NCBI GenBank assembly: GCA_903915485.1
Contig: CAIWTC010000062.1
Span: forward strand, 1 to 6,050
From: an uncultured Ignavibacteriales bacterium
GTDB taxonomy: Bacteria > Bacteroidota > Ignavibacteria > Ignavibacteriales > Ignavibacteriaceae
Reading direction: 5' to 3'
Length of the DNA stretch: 6,050 nucleotides
Below, piece after piece: positions 1 to 6,050 of the stretch. Numbering within the stretch: the first letter of the stretch is position 1; each line of letters starts with the position of its first letter. The notes under the pieces are model-generated. The model did no database searches. It was not told the DNA's origin and saw only the letters and a program-made list of their open reading frames with translations. The position numbers and the translations under genes were made by a program.

Positions 1-71
1 CTGATGGGAAATTTGAAATATCCAGCATCCCTGCAGGGGAGTATTTGCTCAGGTGCTCGATAGTCGGTTAG
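1..71 (+). pseudogene. 5' remnant of the receptor gene: end of a carboxypeptidase-regulatory-like domain, cut by an in-frame TAG
   Basis: The frame running from position 3 reads DGKFEISSIPAGEYLL, then RCSIVG, then TAG at 69-71. The 'DGKF-I-IPAGEYLL---IVGY' pattern is the hallmark of the carboxypeptidase-regulatory-like (CarboxypepD_reg) domain at the N-terminus of many Bacteroidota-type outer membrane receptors. The stop occupies the position normally held by the conserved Tyr of the 'VGY' motif. The frame stays open after the stop (72-113, reading KDRFSKPFIITEKQ) and joins without a shift to the plug-barrel ORF starting at 114, so both parts belong to one ancestral gene. The true start and signal peptide lie before the window. 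A single T/C-to-G change in a Tyr codon would explain the TAG. A sequencing error is equally possible from this sequence alone. Confidence 0.75.
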
Positions 72-113
72 AAAGACAGATTCTCAAAACCGTTTATTAT
101 CACAGAGAAGCAA

Positions 114-2234
114 ATGCTGATTCAAAAAGACAAAATTAAAATGATGCCGTCAGCAATTACTCTGAATAGTATCGAAGTTAAATCAGAGCGCTCACAATTG
201 ACTACGGGCATTGATAGAAAAATATATGATGTAACTCAGGATGTGCTGAGTTCAAGCGGAAGCGTAAGTGATTTGTTACAGAACATACCATCTGTCCAAG
301 TTGATATTGAAGGGAATGTTAGTTTACGCGGTTCTGCTGATGTTGAAATATTAATTAATGGTAAGAATTCTGCTCTCGTCGATCCTACATCGCGTGCGGA
401 AGCACTTCAACAGATACCGGCAAATGCTATTGAAAAAATTGAAATTATTTCTAACCCTTCAGCTAAATTTAAGCCAGATGGTGTTTCGGGAATTATAAAT
501 ATTGTCCTTAAAAAGGATACTGATCTAGGTTATAATGGAATGGTTGGAGCCAATTACGGTAATTTAGGGAGATATAATTTTAACTCAAGTATAAATTATA
601 ATCCCGGTGGATTAAATATGTTCGCAAGGTACGGTATAAGGCAGGATAAGCGCGCTTCAGTTAACAAGGATGATCGTACTCAAATCAGTTTGATAGATAC
701 AACTTATTATTTTGGCAAAAGAGATGCCGGTGGGAAACCATTTTCTCATTTGCTTGCAGGTGGACTGGACTATAATATTAACTCAACGAACTCAACCGGA
801 GTGTCCGGCAATTTTATGTTTCGTGATTATACCCGCGATGAGAGCACTCAAAAAACATATTATGATGGCACGCATTCCAAAATAGAAGATTACAAGCGAT
901 ATCGTACCGGTGAAGAATATCAAAAAGAGGGAGAGGTTAATGCATACTATCAAAAAAACTTTGATGGTGATGACCATAAAGTACGATTGAATTATACCTA
1001 TGCCTTTTCTCCTGAAACAGAAAACAATTATTTTAAGGATAGTTTTTCTTTCCCCTTTGGTCACCCGGAGGGAAGAGATAACATGATAACAATTGCAAAA
1101 ATGTTTAGAAACGAAGTAAGTCTTGAATATTCCAAACCATTAAGCGATGTTTCAACTTTTGAAGCCGGATATGTAGGTAATTTTGATAAGAATGATTTTG
1201 ATTTTAAGGGAGAGTTATTAGCAGATACAATTAAAACAATTTTTGCTGTTGATACATTAAAAACTAAACATTTTATTGCAAGTTGTGCTGTCCATGCAGC
1301 ATATGCAACTTATTCTGATTCTTGGGGACTATTTTCTTATATGGCAGGATTGAGGTTAGAACAAGCAAATGTAAAATCTGATTTAGTATCTTCAAATTTG
1401 ATATATACGCAAGATTATTTTCAGGCCTACCCAACAATTCATATGGATTATAAATTGTTTTCATCTGCTGAACTTCAATTAAATTATAGCAAACGCGTTA
1501 ATAGACCTGATGATGAAGACCTGAATCCGTTTCCGGAATATCAAGATCCGAGAAATCTCAGAAGAGGTAATCCAAAATTAAAACCTGAATACATTCATTC
1601 CTTTGAGTTGGGATTAAAACTTGAAACTGAGGTTGTAACTTTGTCTCCAATACTTTATTATAGAAACAAAGTGAACGGTTTTACATGGGTAACTTCGCCT
1701 CTTAATGATTCAGTACTGGTTACAACTCATGAAAACTTGTCGACAGATCGTTCTGCCGGTTTGGAAATTGCTTTTATAGGAAGTATTGCAGGTGTATTAA
1801 ATTATAACGGTGGTATTAATGGTTTTTACGAAAAAATTGATGCTTCTGATATTGGATTTAGCAATTCAAAATCTACTTATTCTTGGAGCGGTAACTTAAA
1901 TTGTAACTTCTCCACATTTGCAAATGGAATATTTCAAATAAATACAAATTATCGTGCCGCAAGACTGACACCCCAAGGGAATTTTAAGCCTGCTTTCGTT
2001 CTGAATATTGGGTATAAGCAGGATATTATCCCGGATAAATTGACTTTTACTGCGACTGCTTCAGATATACTAAAGACTATGAAGCGTGAAATGACTATAA
2101 ACACAAATTGGCTTCAGGAAACAATGACAGACCAAAGGAATTCGCAAGTGGTTTATCTTGGGATCACTTATCATTTTGGCGCAACAAGCAAAAAGAGCAA
2201 AGAGAAATCTTTGCAGTACGATGACAGTATTTAA
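114..2234 (+). CDS. TonB-dependent receptor-like outer membrane beta-barrel protein (plug plus barrel), 5'-incomplete ORF
   Basis: This is the 706-codon open part of an outer membrane receptor of the 'outer membrane beta-barrel family' type (OMP_b-brl_3-like). Residues about 30-137 form the plug: IDRKIYDVTQDVL, then SVSDLLQNIPSVQVD, GNVSLRGSADVEILING, and AIEKIEIISNPSAKF followed by GVSGIINIVLKK. The rest is rich in alternating aromatic strands. Residues 461-492 hold the conserved barrel signature RVNRP...LNPF...DPRNLRRGNPKLKPE. The last strand, VVYLGITYHFG, is followed by a 17-residue charged tail, which is common in this family. ATG 114 is only the first start after the upstream TAG and is probably not the real start. 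It lacks a signal peptide and cuts off most of the N-terminal regulatory domain, so a product made from it should not reach the outer membrane. A purine run (GAGAAG, 105-110) precedes it, only 3 nt away. Substrate is unknown: no SusD partner is visible, and family members act in uptake of large or scarce ligands or are uncharacterised. The gene is either a recent pseudogene or intact with a sequence error. Confidence 0.85.
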   Translation: MLIQKDKIKMMPSAITLNSIEVKSERSQLTTGIDRKIYDVTQDVLSSSGSVSDLLQNIPSVQVDIEGNVSLRGSADVEILINGKNSALVDPTSRAEALQQIPANAIEKIEIISNPSAKFKPDGVSGIINIVLKKDTDLGYNGMVGANYGNLGRYNFNSSINYNPGGLNMFARYGIRQDKRASVNKDDRTQISLIDTTYYFGKRDAGGKPFSHLLAGGLDYNINSTNSTGVSGNFMFRDYTRDESTQKTYYDGTHSKIEDYKRYRTGEEYQKEGEVNAYYQKNFDGDDHKVRLNYTYAFSPETENNYFKDSFSFPFGHPEGRDNMITIAKMFRNEVSLEYSKPLSDVSTFEAGYVGNFDKNDFDFKGELLADTIKTIFAVDTLKTKHFIASCAVHAAYATYSDSWGLFSYMAGLRLEQANVKSDLVSSNLIYTQDYFQAYPTIHMDYKLFSSAELQLNYSKRVNRPDDEDLNPFPEYQDPRNLRRGNPKLKPEYIHSFELGLKLETEVVTLSPILYYRNKVNGFTWVTSPLNDSVLVTTHENLSTDRSAGLEIAFIGSIAGVLNYNGGINGFYEKIDASDIGFSNSKSTYSWSGNLNCNFSTFANGIFQINTNYRAARLTPQGNFKPAFVLNIGYKQDIIPDKLTFTATASDILKTMKREMTINTNWLQETMTDQRNSQVVYLGITYHFGATSKKSKEKSLQYDDSI

Positions 2235-2326
2235 TCAGCTTTTGAGAGCCCATTATATTGTTTCAAAAAATTGATAACATTTCATATATTAATAATATTA
2301 TGTTAGAAATTAAAACACGAAGAAAA

Positions 2327-5300
2327 ATGAATTATACAATGCTGCGTATGAAGTTAGTATTTGCTCTTGCATTCATGATGTGTGCGAACATGTTTGCCCA
2401 ATTCGGCCAGAATAAAGTTCAGTATCATGAGCAGGAGTGGTATTATATTCAGACGAAGCATTTTGATGTATATTTCAATCAGAACGGCTCGAAAGTAACT
2501 GAGTTCGCAGCAGCGGCTGCGGAGGAAGCACTTGAATCTATTCAGAAGAAACTTAACTATTCAATCAATAACCGAATCTCGTTAATTATATACAATTCCC
2601 AAACTGAATTTCAGGAGACAAATGTTACTGATGAATACTTAAGCGAAGGTATTGGCGGATTTACAGAACTATTCAAAAACAGAGTAGTGCTGCCATATAC
2701 AGGAAATTACAAAATGTTCAGGCATGTTATTCACCATGAACTAGTTCATGCAGTAGTGAATGATTTGTTCTTTGGTGGTTCAATTCAAAATGTTATTCAG
2801 AATAATATTTCAATCAAAGTTCCTTTGTGGTTTATGGAAGGACTTGCTGAGTTCCTTTCACTGGGTTGGGATGTAAACACTGACATGTTTATACGCGATG
2901 CTATCCAAAATGAAAACCTTCCTGAGATGGCAATGCTTAATGGATACTTAGCATACCGGGGAGGGCAATCAATATTTTTCTACCTTAGCAATAAATATGG
3001 TGATGAGAAGATAGGGGAGCTTGTACATAAAATAAAAAGCAAAGGCAGTTTTGATGATGGACTTGAAAGTTCAACCGGATTAAAGTCAGAAGAATTTAAT
3101 GAGCGCTGGAAAAAATTTCTAAAGAAAAGATACTGGCCTGATATTGATGTTTTTGAAAGTCCCGATGAATATTCTAAAAGACTAACCGACCCAAAGAAGG
3201 AAGGCGGAACCTACAACACAAGCCCTGCAATTTCACCTTCGGGAACAAAGATTGCATTCATCTCTAATAGGGATTTTTATTTTGATGTTTATATCATGGA
3301 TGCAACTGATGGTAAAATTATTAAGAAACTTATTAAGGGTAATAGAAGCGTTGATTTTGAAGAGTTAAATATTCTTACTCCAGGACTTACTTGGTCGCCT
3401 GATGGCAAGAAATTAGCGCTCGCAGCAAAATCAGGTGAGTCAGATGTAATTTATATCATCGATGTACAGTCCGAGGATATTGAAGAACTACCATTGAAAC
3501 TTGATGGTGTTGGAACTGTTCATTGGTCTCCTGATGGTAAGAAACTTGCATTGGTTGCCCAAAATTCATTTTCTTCAGATATTTATTTATACGACTTTGA
3601 GTCAAAAAGACTAACTAATCTAACCAATGATGTTTTCTCTGACTATGACCCTGCATGGTCGCCAGATGGTAAAGTGATTTATTTTACTTCAGATAGAGGA
3701 GTAAATGTTTCCGGATGTGATACTATTAAAAGCATGGTAAAACAAAATTATTCGCAAAGCGATGTTTATGCTATTAGAATAGCTGACAAGAAAATAATAA
3801 GACTGACCGAAAGTTTTATTGCAGATGAATTTTCTCCAATTGCTTCGCCTGACGGAAAATCTATTCTATTCATTTCTGACAGAAACGGCATTAACAATAT
3901 TTATAAGCTAAACTTTAAGGATGTATTCTCTGATAAGTTTGAAATTGATTCAACTGCGCCTGCATATCCCGTGACGAATTCCTTAAATGGAATCTATCAA
4001 CTCTCTATCTCCACTGATGGAAAAAAACTTGCATATTCTACTATGTATAAGTCGGCATATAATATCTTTGTGATGATGAATCCATTCGAGATGAAAGCAA
4101 AAACTTCGGAATTAAAAAAGACAAATTTCCTAAATGAGATAACCAGACCTAAGTTGAACAATTCTGATTCACTGAATAAAGAAGTAATCAAAAAGAGTGA
4201 AACTCCTGAAGATGCCGACTCTCCATTTTTCACCGGTCAATATATTGATACTGCGAAGGTTAAAGATAAAGCAAATGATTATAGCAACTTTGTTTTCGGT
4301 GAAAGTAATTACTATAAAGTGAATACTCCGAAAGATTCGACAAAGTTTCTTGTTTTAGATAACCTCGATTCAAAAGGAAACTACAAAGTAAATAAATACA
4401 AAGTTAGTTTTTCTCCTGATATTGTTTATGCTAATGCAGGATTTAGTACGCTCTACGGACTTCAGGGCGGTACAATTATTTCCTTCAGTGATGTGCTTGG
4501 GAATCATAGACTCGTTGCACAAACTAGTTTGCAGATTGATTTGAAGAATAGTGATTATGGTTTGGCATATTACTATCTCCCAAAACGCTTGGATGTTGGA
4601 ATTGAGGGATTTCATACTGCTAGGTTTGTTTATTTGGATAGGGGAGGAATGCTCAATTTATACCGGTTTAGAAATTATGGTGCTAATCTATCTTTCAGTT
4701 ATCCGTTCAACAGATTTTACAGGTTTGATTTTGGGATGAGTTTTCTAAATATCACGGCAGATAACTTAGATATTCCGAATGATAGTTTTGACAAATTATC
4801 TTATCTGCTGCCGATGATGTCATTCGTGCACGACAATACTATTTTCGGATATACTTCTCCTATTGAAGGAACCCGTTACAGATTGGATTTCCTTGCCAAT
4901 CCATTGCTCGATGTAAAAAAGTATTCTTTCTACAGCACTACATTTGATTACAGAACTTACTTGAGGTTCTTCACGGACTACTCATTTGCAATCCGTTTTT
5001 CAGGCGGTGCTTCATGGGGAAAAAATCCGCAAAAGTTTTTCCTTGGCGGTATGGAGAATTGGATAAACAGACAGTTTTACGGTGACACACTACCGGTAAG
5101 GTCTTCTTCAGACTTTGCATTTTTAACTGCAGTTCTTCCGATGCGTGGTTATTTTTACGGAAGGCAAATCGGTTCTAACTATTCTCTGATGAATCTTGAG
5201 CTTAGATTTCCTTTAATCCGCTATCTTCTGACCGGCGGGATTCCTCTTCTTCTTAGAGATGTTTTGGGCACTGCATTCATAGATGCAGGTTCTGCTTGGG

Positions 5301-5494
5301 AGAAAAAGGATATTCAGTTGATTAAACGAGACCCAATTGGCGGAGTTAAAACAAAAGACTTGCTTATAGGAACAGGGTTTGGTGCACGGATTTATCTTTT
5401 ATATTTCTTAACCCGTTTTGATGTGGCCTGGTCGTATGACTTAAAATCATTTTCAAGACCTATATTTTACCTTTCTATAGGATACGATTTCTAA
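2327..5494 (+). CDS. Secreted HExxH metallopeptidase / TolB-like PD40 propeller / Omp85-like barrel fusion protein
   Basis: With the start at 2327 the protein has 1055 residues. Residues 1-25 are a signal peptide (basic MLRMK, then a hydrophobic stretch ending NMFA-Q). Residues about 30-270 are a peptidase-MA-like domain: HHELVH at 136-141 contains the zinc-binding HExxH (137-141), and WFMEGLAEF at 168-176 supplies the likely third ligand E171, as in gluzincins. Residues about 299-584 contain six PD40 repeats, with SPSG, SPDG or STDG turns at 304, 357, 401, 445, 507 and 562, which matches a six-bladed TolB-like propeller. A polar linker (about 585-685) leads to a barrel (about 690-1055) resembling the Omp85/surface-antigen family: FLGGMENW, LPMRGYFYGRQIG, NLELRFPL, GTAFIDAGSAWE, and a terminal Phe. 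No POTRA domain is seen. The signal peptide and barrel place it in the outer membrane; by analogy with Omp85 proteins the N-terminal domains should face the periplasm. Starts at 2300, 2339 and 2348 are also possible; none has a strong ribosome-binding site. The frame opens as far as TTG 2258, but that adds a poor N-terminus. Such fusions occur in Ignavibacteria and relatives, often annotated as Tol-like or PD40 proteins; substrate and role are unknown to me. Confidence 0.9.
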   Translation: MNYTMLRMKLVFALAFMMCANMFAQFGQNKVQYHEQEWYYIQTKHFDVYFNQNGSKVTEFAAAAAEEALESIQKKLNYSINNRISLIIYNSQTEFQETNVTDEYLSEGIGGFTELFKNRVVLPYTGNYKMFRHVIHHELVHAVVNDLFFGGSIQNVIQNNISIKVPLWFMEGLAEFLSLGWDVNTDMFIRDAIQNENLPEMAMLNGYLAYRGGQSIFFYLSNKYGDEKIGELVHKIKSKGSFDDGLESSTGLKSEEFNERWKKFLKKRYWPDIDVFESPDEYSKRLTDPKKEGGTYNTSPAISPSGTKIAFISNRDFYFDVYIMDATDGKIIKKLIKGNRSVDFEELNILTPGLTWSPDGKKLALAAKSGESDVIYIIDVQSEDIEELPLKLDGVGTVHWSPDGKKLALVAQNSFSSDIYLYDFESKRLTNLTNDVFSDYDPAWSPDGKVIYFTSDRGVNVSGCDTIKSMVKQNYSQSDVYAIRIADKKIIRLTESFIADEFSPIASPDGKSILFISDRNGINNIYKLNFKDVFSDKFEIDSTAPAYPVTNSLNGIYQLSISTDGKKLAYSTMYKSAYNIFVMMNPFEMKAKTSELKKTNFLNEITRPKLNNSDSLNKEVIKKSETPEDADSPFFTGQYIDTAKVKDKANDYSNFVFGESNYYKVNTPKDSTKFLVLDNLDSKGNYKVNKYKVSFSPDIVYANAGFSTLYGLQGGTIISFSDVLGNHRLVAQTSLQIDLKNSDYGLAYYYLPKRLDVGIEGFHTARFVYLDRGGMLNLYRFRNYGANLSFSYPFNRFYRFDFGMSFLNITADNLDIPNDSFDKLSYLLPMMSFVHDNTIFGYTSPIEGTRYRLDFLANPLLDVKKYSFYSTTFDYRTYLRFFTDYSFAIRFSGGASWGKNPQKFFLGGMENWINRQFYGDTLPVRSSSDFAFLTAVLPMRGYFYGRQIGSNYSLMNLELRFPLIRYLLTGGIPLLLRDVLGTAFIDAGSAWEKKDIQLIKRDPIGGVKTKDLLIGTGFGARIYLLYFLTRFDVAWSYDLKSFSRPIFYLSIGYDF

Positions 5495-5557
5495 TAATAG
5501 TCATTTATCCTTAATTAAGTCCAATCATCATAATATTTTGGCTGAATATCTCATTTA

Positions 5558-5587
5558 TTGATAAATTCATTGGTTATTTACAATAAT
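5558..5587 (+). promoter_or_regulatory. Possible sigma-70-type promoter for the S46 peptidase gene
   Basis: TTGATA (5558-5563) and AATAAT (5582-5587) each match the -35 and -10 consensus at five of six bases and are separated by 18 nt. Transcription would begin near 5594, about 30 nt before the ATG at 5626. The stretch is very AT-rich, so a chance match is quite possible, and many Bacteroidota use a different consensus (TTG and TAnnTTTG), for which I find no good match here. The 131-bp gap after the preceding gene makes an independent promoter reasonable. Confidence 0.3.
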
Positions 5588-5609
5588 TTTAAACTAACTA
5601 TAAACAATT

Positions 5610-5615
5610 AAAAGG
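5610..5615 (+). promoter_or_regulatory. Ribosome-binding site of the S46 peptidase gene
   Basis: AAAAGG ends 10 nt before ATG 5626 and is a partial match to the AAGGAGG anti-Shine-Dalgarno complement. It supports ATG 5626 over the ATG two codons later (5632). It is the clearest ribosome-binding site in the window; the other two genes have only A-rich or purine-rich leaders. Confidence 0.5.
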
Positions 5616-5625
5616 CAACTTTTAT

Positions 5626-6050
5626 ATGAAAATGAAACTAATTATAAGTATGCTGGCCTCCCTGATGGTCGTATATTCATTCCAGGGTTGTTCAAATACA
5701 AATAATGCTTCTTCATCAAGCAGAACCCCTGCAGTATCATGGGTAAAACTTGATACTGTAAAGGCAGGAAAATTTGACACAGGCAAAATGTGGACTTTCG
5801 ATTTTCCTCCAACCGAATTCTTCAAGCAGGAATATGGTTTTAATGCAAGTGATGAATGGCTTGAGAATGTCAGAAAATCTGCATTAAGATTTGCAACTTA
5901 TTGCTCCGCTTCATTTGTATCAGGCGATGGTCTAATTATGACAAATCATCACTGCGCAAGAGAGAGTGTTACAAAAGTCCAAAAAGAAGGCGAAGATTTA
6001 CATGAGAACGGATTTATGTCTCCAACATTCGATACTGAAAGAAAAGTACC
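5626..6050 (+). CDS. S46-family serine peptidase (dipeptidyl-peptidase 7/11-like), predicted lipoprotein, 3'-truncated by the window
   Basis: The visible 141 codons form the N-terminal fifth of an S46 peptidase, a family of about 700 residues. S46 enzymes are chymotrypsin-fold serine peptidases that remove dipeptides from the N-termini of peptides in the envelope. Residues 1-22 (MKMKLIISMLASL...SFQGC) form a lipoprotein signal with Cys22 as the lipid-modified residue. The -4 to -1 residues S, F, Q, G are all allowed in the usual lipobox pattern. A Ser/Asn-rich tether (23-33) follows. The S46 hallmarks come in order: MWTFDFPP (55-62), EWLENVRKSALRF (77-89), and SFVSGDGLIMTNHHC (96-110). In the last, H109 next to Cys110 is the expected catalytic His, and Cys93-Cys110 match the disulfide flanking the His in chymotrypsin-like folds. 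The catalytic Asp and Ser and the specificity residues lie beyond the window, so DPP7 and DPP11 type cannot be told apart. CSNTNN after the lipid site lacks the acidic residues of known Bacteroidota surface-export signals, which weakly favours a periplasm-facing location. Confidence 0.92.
   Translation, partial: MKMKLIISMLASLMVVYSFQGCSNTNNASSSSRTPAVSWVKLDTVKAGKFDTGKMWTFDFPPTEFFKQEYGFNASDEWLENVRKSALRFATYCSASFVSGDGLIMTNHHCARESVTKVQKEGEDLHENGFMSPTFDTERKV

Noticed and set aside
69..71. TAG read as a sense codon (code reassignment or pyrrolysine)
   Set aside because: No other in-frame TAG interrupts the remaining coding sequence of the window, and no special context is visible. A plain nonsense change or base error is simpler.
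792..1064. Reverse-strand ORF of 90 codons inside the receptor gene
   Set aside because: It lies fully within a strongly supported gene on the other strand, has no recognisable domain, and its hydrophobic look is the usual reverse complement of aromatic/charged barrel codons. The other reverse ORFs at 1273-1464, 3997-4233, 4370-4615 and 5622-5825 fail for the same reason.
3392..3677. Near-identical short DNA repeats (tggtcNcctgatggNaag) at about 3392, 3524 and 3656
   Set aside because: They encode the WSPDGK turn of successive PD40 propeller repeats and are protein repeats, not a DNA-level element.
4551..4739. Forward ORF of 62 codons in another frame of the fusion gene
   Set aside because: It overlaps conserved barrel strands of the fusion protein, has no domain or ribosome-binding site, and is a shadow frame.
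5510..5519. Perfect 10-bp palindrome CTTAATTAAG downstream of the fusion gene
   Set aside because: Short AT-only palindromes are expected by chance in this base composition, and there is no second copy or regulator nearby to suggest an operator.
5533..5549. Possible terminator hairpin ATATT-TTGGCTG-AATAT after the fusion gene
   Set aside because: The stem is only five A-T pairs with no GC and no following T-run, too weak for an intrinsic terminator.

Overview
The window is AT-rich, densely coded on the + strand, and carries outer-membrane and secreted proteins typical of the Fibrobacterota-Chlorobiota-Bacteroidota (FCB) group. Three things point there: a receptor with a carboxypeptidase-regulatory domain, plug and barrel; a metallopeptidase/TolB-like propeller/Omp85-like barrel fusion; and an S46 dipeptidyl-peptidase. 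Weak Shine-Dalgarno signals fit too. From memory, the fusion protein most resembles proteins of the Ignavibacteria/Chlorobi side of the group, but that placement is inference.

Layout. Positions 1-71 are the last part of a carboxypeptidase-regulatory-like domain that ends at an in-frame TAG. The same frame continues past the stop, and from the first ATG (114) to 2234 it encodes the plug and barrel of a TonB-dependent-receptor-like outer membrane protein. The receptor gene therefore starts before the window and is broken here by one nonsense codon, unless this is a sequencing error or strain variant. After a short AT-rich gap comes a gene of about 1055 codons (about 2327-5494). It encodes a signal peptide, an HExxH metallopeptidase domain, a six-repeat PD40/TolB-like propeller, a polar linker and a C-terminal Omp85-like barrel. 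It ends with three in-frame stops in tandem. A 131-bp intergenic region holds a possible sigma-70-type promoter and a recognisable ribosome-binding site. The last gene (5626 to beyond the window) is the N-terminal fifth of an S46-family serine peptidase with a lipoprotein signal.

Together the genes describe a cell-envelope region: an outer-membrane receptor, a barrel-anchored protease, and an envelope dipeptidyl-peptidase. A shared role in peptide handling or envelope quality control is plausible but not shown by the sequence. No RNA genes, CRISPR arrays, insertion sequences or convincing terminators were found. The most interesting items are the amber codon in the receptor and the protease-propeller-barrel fusion, whose function is not known to me.
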